DNA of 64,000 nucleotides. Origin: Vanessa cardui. Lineage: Eukaryota; Arthropoda; Insecta; Lepidoptera; Nymphalidae. The position numbers and the translations under genes were made by a program. The notes beneath the pieces were generated by a model. That model was not told where the DNA came from. It saw only the letters and a list, made by a program, of their open reading frames with translations, and searched no databases. Below are positions 47,586 to 58,573 of this stretch, piece by piece. The DNA is taken from assembly GCF_905220365.1 (NCBI RefSeq), contig NC_061133.1, forward strand, positions 8,360,171 through 8,424,170, in the 5' to 3' direction. Numbering within the stretch: the first letter of the stretch is position 1; each line of letters begins with the position of its first letter.

Positions 47586-50282
47586 TATATTTAGTACATA
47601 TCAGAGGTTATCTTAAATTTTAATTCGTTTTTAAAGAATTGAAACTGGTCTATTTTAGTCGATAAGTTATATCACCACGCTTTACATTATCGCGTGATGT
47701 TTTATTACATAAACAGAAAAGTTCTTTAACACTTCTGGCTGATGAAATTAATTATTTTCATTGTGACAATCCTAGATAACATTTTCAGGTATAAATGTAT
47801 AAATTATAAACAATATTTACTTATTTATATTTATAAGGTGAATAATAAGAAAAAACATTTAGCTAGCGAACGATTAAGACAGGATAAAACTGGTTTTATT
47901 CGTAATATAAATGAATATTAATCAAGTTGCTTAGTAATACATACTATAATTTATTCACTCAAATTATATATCTCAATAATCAATTTTTCAAGCTGCACCC
48001 TCATAATAATGTTCTGAGCATCACTTGTTAGACTATGAAGTAATTAAAAGTGGTTTCACTATAAATAAAATCAGCATAAACGTGTTTTTATTCACGTCGA
48101 CGACTTGCGATTCGCGAGACAAAGATGATTTTTGGGAAGTAGAACAAAATGTTAATGCTTCTTTGTATTTAAAACAAGTCTTAATTCCACACAGCGAAAA
48201 AATTTTGTGAATTTTTTTGGAGACATGACTATAGACTACTATTAATTTTGAAACTGCGATCAAAATTATAAACGTCTATGCTAAGGTATAATATAGTTAT
48301 ATTATTATGTTAGAGATTCATCTGTAGTTTAATTTATTTAAAATGTTTTGTTGATGTCAATGTGTATGGGGTGGTCATCATCTTACTATCAGTAGCATAG
48401 TAGTGTAAAATAGCAAGATTTGCAATACTGATTGTTCGAAAATGTCTTTGAAATAAATACTTCATAAATGCAAATGTATTCGGTAGTATGAGTTCAGCAT
48501 TATACGATTGCGTTCTCACCATAACAAGTGTCGAGACGCTCGAAATAGATAACTTCACACCTTATATCTCCATCTCTCTTACACATGCAAAAAAAAGCGA
48601 GAAACTTATATTCGGCCATTTTAATTGTATTTGACATTTGTCTCAATGTGTCTATCTTCAAAGGTTCTCATTTTACAAGGCTTATTGTAAAATAAGATTT
48701 GATCTGGTGACCGATTTGTAAACCGCATATTTATTATCATAGTAAGTTATATCGTCGAATGCTGTCAAAAGACGTTTAAAGTTATTAATAATAAATAAGT
48801 TTACATTCGACTTTTAATAAAGATGCATTCATCTGAATGAAATACACATTATTCAGAATGATATAACCTAAATTGAATCAAACTCAAAGCGAGCATGAAA
48901 TCACAAAAAGACCATAAAATTACACATCGTCACAACGAAATTTCAGTCTACTTTATCCAAAATAAAAATAATCAAAAATAACGGTAGAGCTAAAAATAAA
49001 GTAACGTCGTATCTGTTCCGAATTTAATATTTTTAGTTCATGTAAATGACATAAGCATAAATTACCTCAATAAATAACATATCGACTATAAAAGTGTTTC
49101 ACTTTAGTTTTAGTGACGAATATGTACAAATATTTATTTCGGTATTGTTCGATTAATACAATGCGGTAATCGATAACATTTACGTTATTCTTATTTGATA
49201 TGTTGAGGTAGCTTCGGAACTGGGTAAGGCTGCAATACTTGTCGATTTTTGATCAATGCTACATATAATAACTTGTTTTAAAACACTTTCTTGACAAAAT
49301 TCGTTTAGTTGGAAAAATATATATAAAGATATTATTAATAAAAACAATATTAACCTTTCGAGTTATTGTCGCGGTGACAGGTTAAGTAGGTTTTTTAAGT
49401 CATTAATCGATTTTATGTACAGTAAAATGTTAATTTAAAATTAAAATATCTAAAATGTTTTATGTGCTTAACGATCTATCGCTTGACGAATGTCAAAAAA
49501 AATATTGTAGTCTATGGTCATCTATTGCTCCACTGATTGAGATTGATCAATCTTCACCTCTCGTTTATCCATAGAAGCTTATTTACTAACACACTAACTG
49601 ACATCTAATATATCGGAAATATAAAGCTCATGTTTCGACGAGTAAATTGCTTAACGTGTATGTAAAATATTCAATGACCTTAAGGCTGGCCTTTCCTGTT
49701 AAAACAAATGTAGAGCATATTCATCTACTCTGAACGTCAGTTTAAAAGGAATAATATTTATAAATGCGAAATTTGAAAATAAACATCAACAATAATGTTT
49801 TTAATTTGCAGTGAAAATATGTATTGCAGTTACAAATATCTTAAAAGAAAAGAGAGTACTTTATTTTGCATTTGCGTCACAAGTGAAAATAACGGCGTGT
49901 ACTTTCTAAACGATAAGAATAATAAGTCGAAAGCTGCAGGACAGAGTCAGGAGGCGTACCTAGTGGACGCAAGTGTTCTCGCGCCTTTATTTATCACCTC
50001 GCCTCATTTATACTAAATGATTTCGCTAACTTTAATAATTATGATAATTACATATACATGATCGAATTTTGAATGGCAACGTTACGCACTTACGTTAAAA
50101 ACTTATTGAAATTCATTCATTACACATACATTGTATGCTAAAATGTCTAGTGAATAGTAAGTATTAACAACTAGACATTCCTTACTAGTTTTCGTAATAA
50201 GGGTTTTATATATAAACTGGCCGAGTGGTAAACGAATTAGCAGACACAAACAGGCTAGACTGGAAGCCAATTCTATTAAAAA
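47586..50282. other. Intergenic, no gene seen
   Basis: AT-rich; short ORFs (for example 48025-48210 and 49795-50016) have no recognised domain. Confidence 0.5.
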
Positions 50283-50580
50283 AATTGTCACTTAATCGCA
50301 ATCGAATCGGAATGTAACCGTCACCGTTCAATAGTTTTCCTAATGTACAAATATAACAATCCCTTAGTAAAGAATAATCCCTAATAGAATAAAGAAATAA
50401 TAATCCAGTTGCTGTTTGATCGAAATTGAATCAGAATGGGATCGTATCCTAGCCGATATAAATAAGTTAAATTGACCTTCAGTTTTGATTAATCTGATTT
50501 ATATTTCTGTGATTATTAGTCAAAAAAGATCGGAATCGGGAACGTATCATAATCGTTATAATAGTAGAATTGCCTCCAAG
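50283..50580. repeat. Three degenerate copies of a GATCG-AATCGGAA-GTAT motif
   Basis: Similar stretches begin near 50290 (AATCGGAATGTAACCGTCAC), 50430 (GGGATCGTATCCTAGCCGAT) and 50535 (GGGAACGTATCATAATCGTT). The last two match at about 18 of 24 positions. This may be an old tandem repeat. Confidence 0.3.
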
Positions 50581-52155
50581 TCCAAGTTAATTCATTGAAA
50601 TAAATATGTATAGTTATTTAAAAAATGACGCAACTTATGAGATTATAGAATAAGAAAGTGTAAAGGGTACAAAGATTCCGCGATATACAATCGAAAGTTT
50701 AATGTACAAAGCTCAACATTATAATAACCTGTCGTTGACATCGGTCAGTATACGATTAACAAACAAATGTTCGTATGATATGCGTCTCGCGCTTTCATTC
50801 GCGTATATTTATTTAGATTACTATTAATGTCTGTTTCATACATATATTCTAATTTAACGTTATTAATAACGTTATTTTATAGAAATGAATACAAGTGGGC
50901 CAATGAGTGTATCTTTAGAAGAAGAAAGAATGACTTCCCTGTAATTTTTTTTAAATATTTTATTATGTTGCCATAACACGTACGTTCAATAAGTTTTTAC
51001 TGATTATATAAAACGAAACTGGACGTGTGTATAGGGCAATACTGTAAAGTATTATTGATTATATTTCTAAAAAGAAACCGTCGCAAATCTACTGTACTGT
51101 TCGATTACCCTAAAATTGCTTGAAATAAAAAAAACTACGCATAAAATTATTCTTTCGATATATAAGGTCATCTGTTATCGTAAGCTTATGGAGCCTCAGA
51201 GGCGTCTGTCCGCCGACGCTTACAACCTTGACTACGTACGGCTCAGTACAGTGCTGGACTCTCATTGCAACGTGGACCTAATCCCTTAGGTAATAAGAGT
51301 TACATTTCCATAGATGCCTACGAGAGGCAAAGCTGTGTGGTAATCCTCCTTGATAGTATACTATCTTAAAACCTAAAAATTACATACACAAATACTATGT
51401 ACATACATATATCCTTAATAAGTTTGTATGTTTCCTTTTAATTATGCATAAGACTCATTAAAGTTATTAAAACACAGTCTACCATTAATATTTAATGGAC
51501 GTAAAAACCTTTATATATTTCTGCATAGATTACATTACATACCGACGTAAAATAAATAATTGAATAAAATTTAACTGAAAACTCATTTTCATAGTGTTGT
51601 TTGTCTATGTTAATTGATACATATATGCAAATATAAATAACATTATATTCGTATAAAGTTACTGTGCACTATGTTGATAGGGTTTGATTAATTAATTTAA
51701 ATTATTATTATGATGACATACTGAATGTTTAAATCAATCAATTTTTTTTTGTTTTTAATTAAAATTCGATTATACATACAGTTTTATTAAGCTGGTAATA
51801 AATAATACATATAGACATACATAATACATGTACAAATCGTTTAGTTACACATAAATTGTAAACGGCAACCATTAAATAAATCAAAATGCGTACAATTACT
51901 CATATAGTGTAAGAATTTATTAATTTATATATTGCGATTGTGTTGTCACAAACAGACCAGACTTTGTAATGTTCGTTAGTATGGTTAGTCTTATCAAAAC
52001 ATTTACAAGAGATAAAAATGAAAACATTATGGTAATACAAAATTATAAAGTACTAAGCTAATCAAACAACACGGGAGAAGTACTCAAATATACTGCAGCC
52101 GAGGCTTATTTGAATAGTTTCAACCTAAATTACTTATGAATACGAGGTTACTGAA
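50581..52155. other. Non-coding; includes a GC-richer segment at 51190-51350
   Basis: Mostly AT-rich. The segment with GAGGCGTCTGTCCGCCGACG and CCTACGAGAGGCAAAGCTGT is less AT-rich than its flanks and may be a repeat fragment; I cannot classify it. Confidence 0.4.
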
Positions 52156-52380
52156 CTACCGATGAAATTCCATTAAATCAGGCACGTCCCGACTCCAAAT
52201 GTATAAGCGATGCAACTTATAATATGCAACGACATTTCCGCTTACTTTTTCCTGGGAGAATCGCTTTAAGTCGATCAGCTTCTGATATTGACGGAGCGCG
52301 CGCATGTACAGCCGGACGGGGAGGTCGGTCGGCATGGACACTGTCTCGGCGCCCCGGGACTTCACACCCGTACCACTCAT
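52156..52380 (-). CDS. Candidate first coding exon or small 74-residue protein
   Basis: On the minus strand an ATG at 52380 opens a 74-codon frame (MSGTGVKSRGAETVSMPTDL, then VRLYMRALRQYQKLIDLKRF) ending in TAG at 52156-52158. I do not recognise the protein. After RFSQEK the DNA reads AAA|GTAAGC, a strong splice donor in phase 0 (exon end 52245 or thereabouts). Composition drops to AT-rich soon after, so the true coding part may end there. No downstream partner exon lies close by. IP3K exon 2 (33442, phase 0, same strand) is the nearest compatible acceptor I can name, 19 kb away. Alternatives are the first exon of another gene or a small free-standing protein. Confidence 0.45.
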   Translation of the reverse strand: MSGTGVKSRGAETVSMPTDLPVRLYMRALRQYQKLIDLKRFSQEKVSGNVVAYYKLHRLYIWSRDVPDLMEFHR

Positions 52381-52560
52381 TGTCAACAACACGCACACAA
52401 ACACTTTTTATCCATAAGTACATCCAAGAGCGCTAACATGGATCCCCGGCGCTATTTGCGCGTCCGAAGTGAACGTAGGTTCCACGCAACACTGACGTAT
52501 CGTACGCCCCGCGCATGCGTACCCGATATGCCGCGTTTGCAAAAAGAAACTATACAATTA
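52381..52560 (-). promoter_or_regulatory. CpG-rich promoter-like island
   Basis: GC- and CpG-rich DNA directly upstream of the minus-strand ATG at 52380. It contains GCGCATGCG (52511-52519), resembling the NRF1/Ewg-type palindrome TGCGCATGCGCA. Such sites mark TATA-less promoters of widely expressed genes. No TATA is visible. Confidence 0.45.
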
Positions 52561-52639
52561 TTTACCCACGCTCGACTGACTTTCCCTGCCCGTCCGACAG
52601 GCCACCGACCTGACCCGCTTTTACTATAAATAAATGTTG

Positions 52640-53540
52640 TAATGCAATACTATGTATACTTACTCACACCGATAGTAGCTTAATTCATAACTTTTTGCCT
52701 ACAATACGAGTAGCTTTCGATAGTCACCCGCAATTCATAAACGTAGTCAAAAAAATCTATGACATAGAATATTAATAGTTGCCGTTTCAAAAGTGTAGTA
52801 ACTAATTACATTGAGGTGAACTCGTTTTGATTTTAAATATTCAGGAAGAAATAGAATATTATACGACATAATTACTAACTAATTATACTACATAAGTACA
52901 ACATTTATTTTTCGAAAATGATTGTTGTTTGGTAATATTCAATGAGTACTTATTTATCGCCAACCAAAAGATAAAACATAATTACTTTAAAAATTAACGT
53001 TTATTTTGATACAAAAATAAAACAACAATATAATTTCTTATAGATAGTAAAATAAAGCATTACTTAACCTACGACGACTTCTATTTTGCCGCTTTTATTT
53101 TTTCTCATTGACCATTGCACATTTAGTTAAGCAATTTAAATTAATGACATCATTACTGTACCGAGGAAAAACACTTAAAAAGATAAATATACTCTACGAT
53201 ACGCCTAATATGATACGTTTAAACGTAAATTTATTTTTAAATTTAAAAATAAATGTAGATGTTGTAAATTTTTAAAATCAGTTTGCAAATAAAATTCTAT
53301 ATACGATAACTTCTAGAACTTTACGTCACACATAAATACCTAAGCGTTTATACTATAGAATAAGACTGGTTTTTACTCGTGAGCTAAAATTTGATTAGAA
53401 TACAAACATTTTAGATAGACTCGTGGCAGATAAGTATTTAAAAATTAAGTAATATCACACAATCGAAATTAAATAATAATGTGTTTTGATTGTTCTTTAC
53501 TGTGTTATATTAAATACGTAATCCTAAATGTGAAAGTTAG
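52640..53540. other. Intergenic, no gene seen
   Basis: AT-rich, nothing recognised. Confidence 0.5.
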
Positions 53541-53544
53541 TTTG

Positions 53545-53665
53545 ATTGGGTGTTTGTCGATTTTGTCCTTCAAACACGTTCGAATGGCTGGACTAAATTC
53601 TAATAAAATTTGGCAAAGTTATGTTATTTAGTTGATGTCGCGAAACAGGTCATATGTATACTTTT
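53545..53665 (+). repeat. Lepidopteran interspersed repeat fragment
   Basis: TTTGTCCTTCAAACACGTTC, GGCTGGACTAAATTCTAATA, AAATTTGGCAAAGTTATGTT and CAGGTCATATGTATACTTTT form a dispersed lepidopteran phrase I recall (usually ending GGATACTTTTATCCC). Decayed copy. Confidence 0.5.
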
Positions 53666-54580
53666 ATGTCTCATTTGTACAAAGAATATTATTTTTAATG
53701 TTGTTTACCGAGAAGGATATCAAAGAACACTGCTTGAACATAATTTAGAAAACAATAAATATTCGAAACGATAAATACTTGGTAACTTATTGCTCCTTCT
53801 AGAAATAACACTATTCTCAGTATTTATAAGGATCGGAAATTTTGAAACAATTTGTTTTAAAATAACAAAAAGTAAATTTAAAATAAGAGGCAATTATTTT
53901 AATATGTGTTTTAAAACTCAATTATTCTAAATATGGAACAAAAACAATGATTCGTGGCGGACTTCTCATTATACTAAGTAATAAACGTTGAGTATTGAAT
54001 GTTCCAGAAATACATAATCACAAAGCATTATGACTAATATCGTAATTTTAAAACTATATAGTCCGAAAAATCATTAAATGAGTTTACTTACTGTCACACA
54101 CAAATCCTTTGTCAACATAACCTCTTGCGTATTGCGTTGATAGTTGACAGCGTTTACGTTTTGTGTACAACACAATTACCTACATAAGATAATATCACTA
54201 AGTCAAACTACTAATGAGTATTAGAATTATGTATAGGACTTTTAGATAAATCTAGAAACGACGAACACTTCTATAACGTCTAAATAACCCGTTTATCCCT
54301 CCCCCGCTTGTCGGAAGCGTCCTGCGTACTATGGCGGTAATTCTTATTATAGAGATACGAATACTCTGTGGGTGAGACTTGCCAGCAACACAAATTCAGC
54401 GAAATTAATCTGTATCCTTAAAACGGAAAGGGCTAATTTTGCCTGTATTCATCTTATGATGCATTCTCAGTTCTATCGGTCAAATTTCAAGAGGGAGAAT
54501 TTATATGATGGATTCATATTTAATTTTCTAAACGTTTTATCTAATCTTGGTTAACATAATGAGTGTTTGGTAGGTCATGG
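53666..54580. other. Intergenic, no gene seen
   Basis: AT-rich, nothing recognised. Confidence 0.5.
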
Positions 54581-54584
54581 CTGT

Positions 54585-54592
54585 TGACGTCA
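54585..54592. promoter_or_regulatory. Full palindromic CRE (TGACGTCA)
   Basis: Exact 8-bp CREB/ATF palindrome within GTTGACGTCACAGG. Confidence 0.35.
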
Positions 54593-54885
54593 CAGGTTTA
54601 ATGGCCGTTTAGGGAAAGTGACAAGCAGATCATTAAGATAAGTACACAAAAGGAAATGTAATGCAAGTACATTATAATCTTATTATATTTTAACATGATA
54701 AATAGTTGTTTACGACCTTAAAAAATAATGTTCATTTAAAGAAAATTTTCTATTTATTTGTGTAAGTTTGGCAGCATTTTATAAATAATATTCTAGCATC
54801 AAACAGTAATTTGTTAGCTTTATTTTGATGTCCCCGTACTGAAAAGCATTTAGTATTGTACTATAAAACCAGAATACCAGATACT

Positions 54886-54936
54886 TAAATGCGTCGAAAA
54901 AAATGGTTTGAACGCAATAAATTTTCGACGCATTTA
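54886..54936. repeat. Perfect 15-bp inverted repeat with 21-nt loop
   Basis: TAAATGCGTCGAAAA (54886-54900) pairs exactly with 54922-54936. CpG-containing stem in AT-rich DNA. Confidence 0.65.
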
Positions 54937-54939
54937 TGA

Positions 54940-55800
54940 TGTTAGCTTTTTTATTCGCATTATTGAATTGCCAGTGACTATGAAAGGCGATTGCTTAGTA
55001 GCCAGAGTCAGTCTTTATTTTAAAGATAAAAAACGTACGCAAATTTCTCTATGCATATAAAAAAAATTCTATCAGTAAGAATTTTACCACTGAAAATTAA
55101 TTCGTTTTGGTGAATTTATAATATGTAAAGTAAAGCAATGTTTTCAAGAAAGCAAGTTTTTATCGCTTATAGCATGCAAAGCGATATTAAATTAATGATG
55201 ATATATTATGTAGTGTCGGAAATATAATTAATAACCATGTCAGATGCACGTCAAAATGAACAATAATGAAGATTCTGATCCCAAGTACAGTGTAATTTTA
55301 CCAACGAGCATAAAAATATAGGTATCTTATGGTATACAATTAAACGTTTAAAGAGGGATCCCTTCGTTACCTTTAAATACCATAGAATTCAATAAAGTTA
55401 AACTTATTTTATTACTTACGACGTCCAGCCTAAACTGGATGATAAAAATCATATTTTAAAACATAGGAGCATCTTAAATGATACAGATAAGCAATATAGT
55501 ACCATTGTCGACTTTCATCCCTTCAATTATGGAGAGTTAGATAGGAGACGAACGTTTTTACGGATGATCGCCAATTTTTTTATTACAATTTTGATGGAAA
55601 TTGGTGATGAAATACAAGTTAGTTTTGTAAATACGTTTGGATTTATTTTCGTAATTTCTTCACTTAAACCTTTGATCTTTTAAATATATATTTGCCTATG
55701 CGAACCGATCTTACAACTGATACAAAAGGTTAAGTAAGATGGCAAACGCAAAGCAGGTTTTTCAACAACTCAGATAACTCCTGAGATATTGCATACGATC
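54940..55800. other. Intergenic, no gene seen
   Basis: AT-rich, nothing recognised. Confidence 0.5.
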
Positions 55801-55801
55801 A

Positions 55802-55833
55802 CTATCTACACATTTATTAGAATGTGTAGATAG
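55802..55833. repeat. Perfect 13-bp inverted repeat with 6-nt loop
   Basis: CTATCTACACATT (55802-55814) pairs exactly with 55821-55833, loop TATTAG. Confidence 0.6.
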
Positions 55834-56086
55834 AGATTAAAAATATAGAATTGAATTGTATTAAAATTATCTAACAAACTTCAGAATAAACCGGAACCAT
55901 TATTAAAAATAATATTAAATACAAAAAAAACACTGCGACTAATACACCCCTTAGTGCTATTTAAATACCACCCGTATTTGAATTGGATCAAGTTACCGAA
56001 ATACTAAAGAACATAGTTACGTAAAAAAATACAACCGAAAAAGAAACGCCTTTTAAAACTGTATCAATAGAATCATATTTTATTTA

Positions 56087-56290
56087 TTACTAGCAACTCT
56101 GCTTCGCACAGGTAAAATAAGGGGGCTATATAAAACATTTACACAAACAAGGTATATTGAAGTACAAAAATAGGATTGTTTTTAACAGCACAACTTACCA
56201 AACTTTCATCGAAATTGGATGAATGGTTAAGGAATAATAAGTCCACGGGATTAATCGTAGCACCAAAATACCACGTCTAATAAAAATAAA
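56087..56290 (+). repeat. Lepidopteran interspersed repeat (CTAGCAACTCTGCTTCGC type)
   Basis: Starts TTACTAGCAACTCTGCTTCG, related to a dispersed repeat with CTAGCGACCCGCCCCGGCTTCGC that I recall. It continues with CCAAACTTTCATCGAAATTG and GGATGAATGGTTAAGGAATA. No coding capacity. Class uncertain. Confidence 0.5.
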
Positions 56291-56299
56291 TTTTTAACC

Positions 56300-57570
56300 T
56301 ATTATATTAAGGCTTTCATTATGGATATTCAGAATCTAATACGGGTAGGTATTCCTAAGTGATTATAATTTGTATAGGTTATTGTTATATGAAATTTATT
56401 GAAGTGTTTTTAAATACGTTACGAATTCCCTTACTCGATGACTTATTAACGACGTCTACCGATTATTGATTGAAACTCACGACTTCTAAATAGCAATGAC
56501 AATATTTTTTAATAAATACATTTTGCAATTAAATAAAAGGCCACGCGAAACGTGGAATTTCATGAGCGCCAAGACAATGTGGAATACAAATAACTTTTAT
56601 TGCACAGCGGCGACAATACGAGTATGGGTGTGTTATGTGACCGATAGTTGCGTACTTGCGAGTATACAGCGACCCTGTAGCTGCTTACGTCAATAGCTCG
56701 TGATCCTCCTTTGAGATAAGTACGGTCGCTAGTATCAAATTATTTGAAACTATATACAGCTGTTGCTTTGTTAGCGAAAACAATTACGAGAGACCTTAAG
56801 GCCAATGGCTTTAATCCTTTTGTATATTTATTTCAATTAATAAACACATTAAATATAAAAATGGGCCATGTCGACCATGAACAGATCCGGTTTATAGTAA
56901 ATTATATATTTTTTTTATGTGTTTAGTTCGAGATTGTATGCTAATACTTATAACAATAGTAGATAGACAAGATGACTTGTGAAGGTATTTACATAAAATA
57001 AGTAAAACAAATAACAAAATAGCCATTAAAATTATGGCAGTTAAAAAAAGCTATATATTTTTTAAATACCCAATTTGTGAAAAGTCGTACCCCATCCGTG
57101 AGCAAGCCACGTTGCGTCGTTTCCGATTTTTTTTGTTTAATTATTATTTATTATATATAACATCGTTATTTTACATGTTTATTTATTTATATTTTTTACG
57201 TGCACTGCATACTTATTCCATTTTTAACATACCCTGGACCCAATTACAATTCAAATCGAGAAGTAATCGTTGCTGTTCAGTCATTTTCGAATTTAATACG
57301 ACGGGGCAGTTGAGTTCGGTCGAAGTGAGATCGAAATATAATATATATTCGATAGGAAAATGTTATACATAAGTACTTCTTTCTCCAATTTAACAGAGAT
57401 TTATGTTTGTGAGAAATATCTGAAATTGTTTCAGAATAGAATCGAGAACGTATACCGTAAGATTCTAAGAAATAGTGTAAATTAATAGTTTAAAAATCGT
57501 TATCATGTTATTAATATTACGGTAATTTTGAGGTGTCAGTAAATTATTTATAACAAAGAAGTGTAATGAT
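56300..57570. other. Intergenic, no gene seen
   Basis: AT-rich. A 112-codon ORF at 57034-57372 is low-complexity (Phe/Tyr/Leu-rich from T-rich DNA) and not convincing. Confidence 0.5.
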
Positions 57571-57575
57571 CACTT

Positions 57576-57672
57576 TGGCCTGTCGCATTATATAGTTGCA
57601 CTGGCTTACTTATTCATTAAACGGGAACTACAATACAAAGTTATAGTAGTGTTGTTTGGCGGTTGAGTATAC
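57576..57672 (+). repeat. Interspersed repeat, family B (copy 5, decayed fragment)
   Basis: Retains TATAGTTGCACTGGCTTACT, a degenerate CGGGAACTACAATACAAAG and GTTGTTTGGCGGTTGAGTAT in family order. Confidence 0.5.
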
Positions 57673-58220
57673 ATAATTATGTATGTTGTGGATTAGTGGT
57701 ACTTACTTAAACGGAATTCTACAAATCTGTATGTCTTAAAAATGTTTCTACGCAATTAAGTTTTTTGATATACCTATACCGAAAAAAGTGATCCAGGATG
57801 TGACGATCGATCTATAAAGTGCCTGATGTAAGAAGAAAATACATTTTCATATAATGTTTCAGTTTACAGAGTTTTGACCTGTTTCGACGACTTTCGAGTT
57901 TCTATGCATATTTCAATCAAAACATTGGAATTATTCAACATAATATAATAATTATTATCTTGGTTAAAAATATGTTGAAAAATGTTTTTGGCAGCGAACG
58001 AATTCTATCTGAGAAGCATGAAGTTAATAATATTGAGAAAAAGCTTTAGTTTTAATTGAAAGATTAACTTGAACAGCTTGACGAAGCACGGGAATGTAAT
58101 AACAAATTACTACAACTAACAGTTAGACTTGTGCCTACCTGCTACTGATAATCTTTCGAATGACCTACCGAAAAGGCAATTATAAAATAGTACATGTGTA
58201 TGTACTTTACTATTTTATAT
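57673..58220. other. Intergenic, no gene seen
   Basis: AT-rich, nothing recognised. Confidence 0.5.
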
Positions 58221-58233
58221 ATTACTATTACAA
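58221..58233. repeat. 13-bp target site duplication, left copy
   Basis: ATTACTATTACAA, repeated exactly at 58561-58573 on the other side of the SINE. Confidence 0.85.
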
Positions 58234-58560
58234 AAAAAAAAAACAAACAACAACCTCTAAATTCCCACTGCTGGGCTAAAGGCCTCCTCGCCCATTTAGG
58301 AGAATGTTTGGAACATATTCCACCACGCTGTTCCAATGCGTGTTGGTGGAATACACTTGTGGCAGAATTTCTATGAAATTTGTCACATGCAGGTTTCCTC
58401 ACGATGTTTTCCTTCACCGCTGAGCATGAGATTAATTATAAAAACAAATTAAGCACATGAATCAGCGGTGTTTGCCTGGGCTTGAACCCGCAATCATCGG
58501 TTAAGATGCACGCGTTCTAGCCGCTAGGCCATCTCGACTCCCACTAGGCCATCTCGACTC
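58234..58560 (-). mobile_element. tRNA-headed SINE, Metulj-like (copy 4), with target duplication
   Basis: The best-preserved copy in the window. On the minus strand it has a GATGGCCTAGCGGCTAGAAC A-box region and a GCGGGTTCAAGCCCAGG B box. The body matches copies 1 and 3, and the end is a GTTGTTGTTTG/poly-T tail. A perfect 13-bp direct repeat flanks it. The extreme 5' end is tandemly duplicated: TAGGCCATCTCGACTC occurs twice at 58525-58560. Confidence 0.9.
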
Positions 58561-58573
58561 ATTACTATTACAA
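58561..58573. repeat. 13-bp target site duplication, right copy
   Basis: ATTACTATTACAA, identical to 58221-58233. Confidence 0.85.

Noticed and set aside
57034..57372. 112-codon plus-strand ORF as a membrane protein gene
   Set aside because: Phe/Tyr/Leu richness follows from T-rich DNA; no start context, introns or family resemblance.
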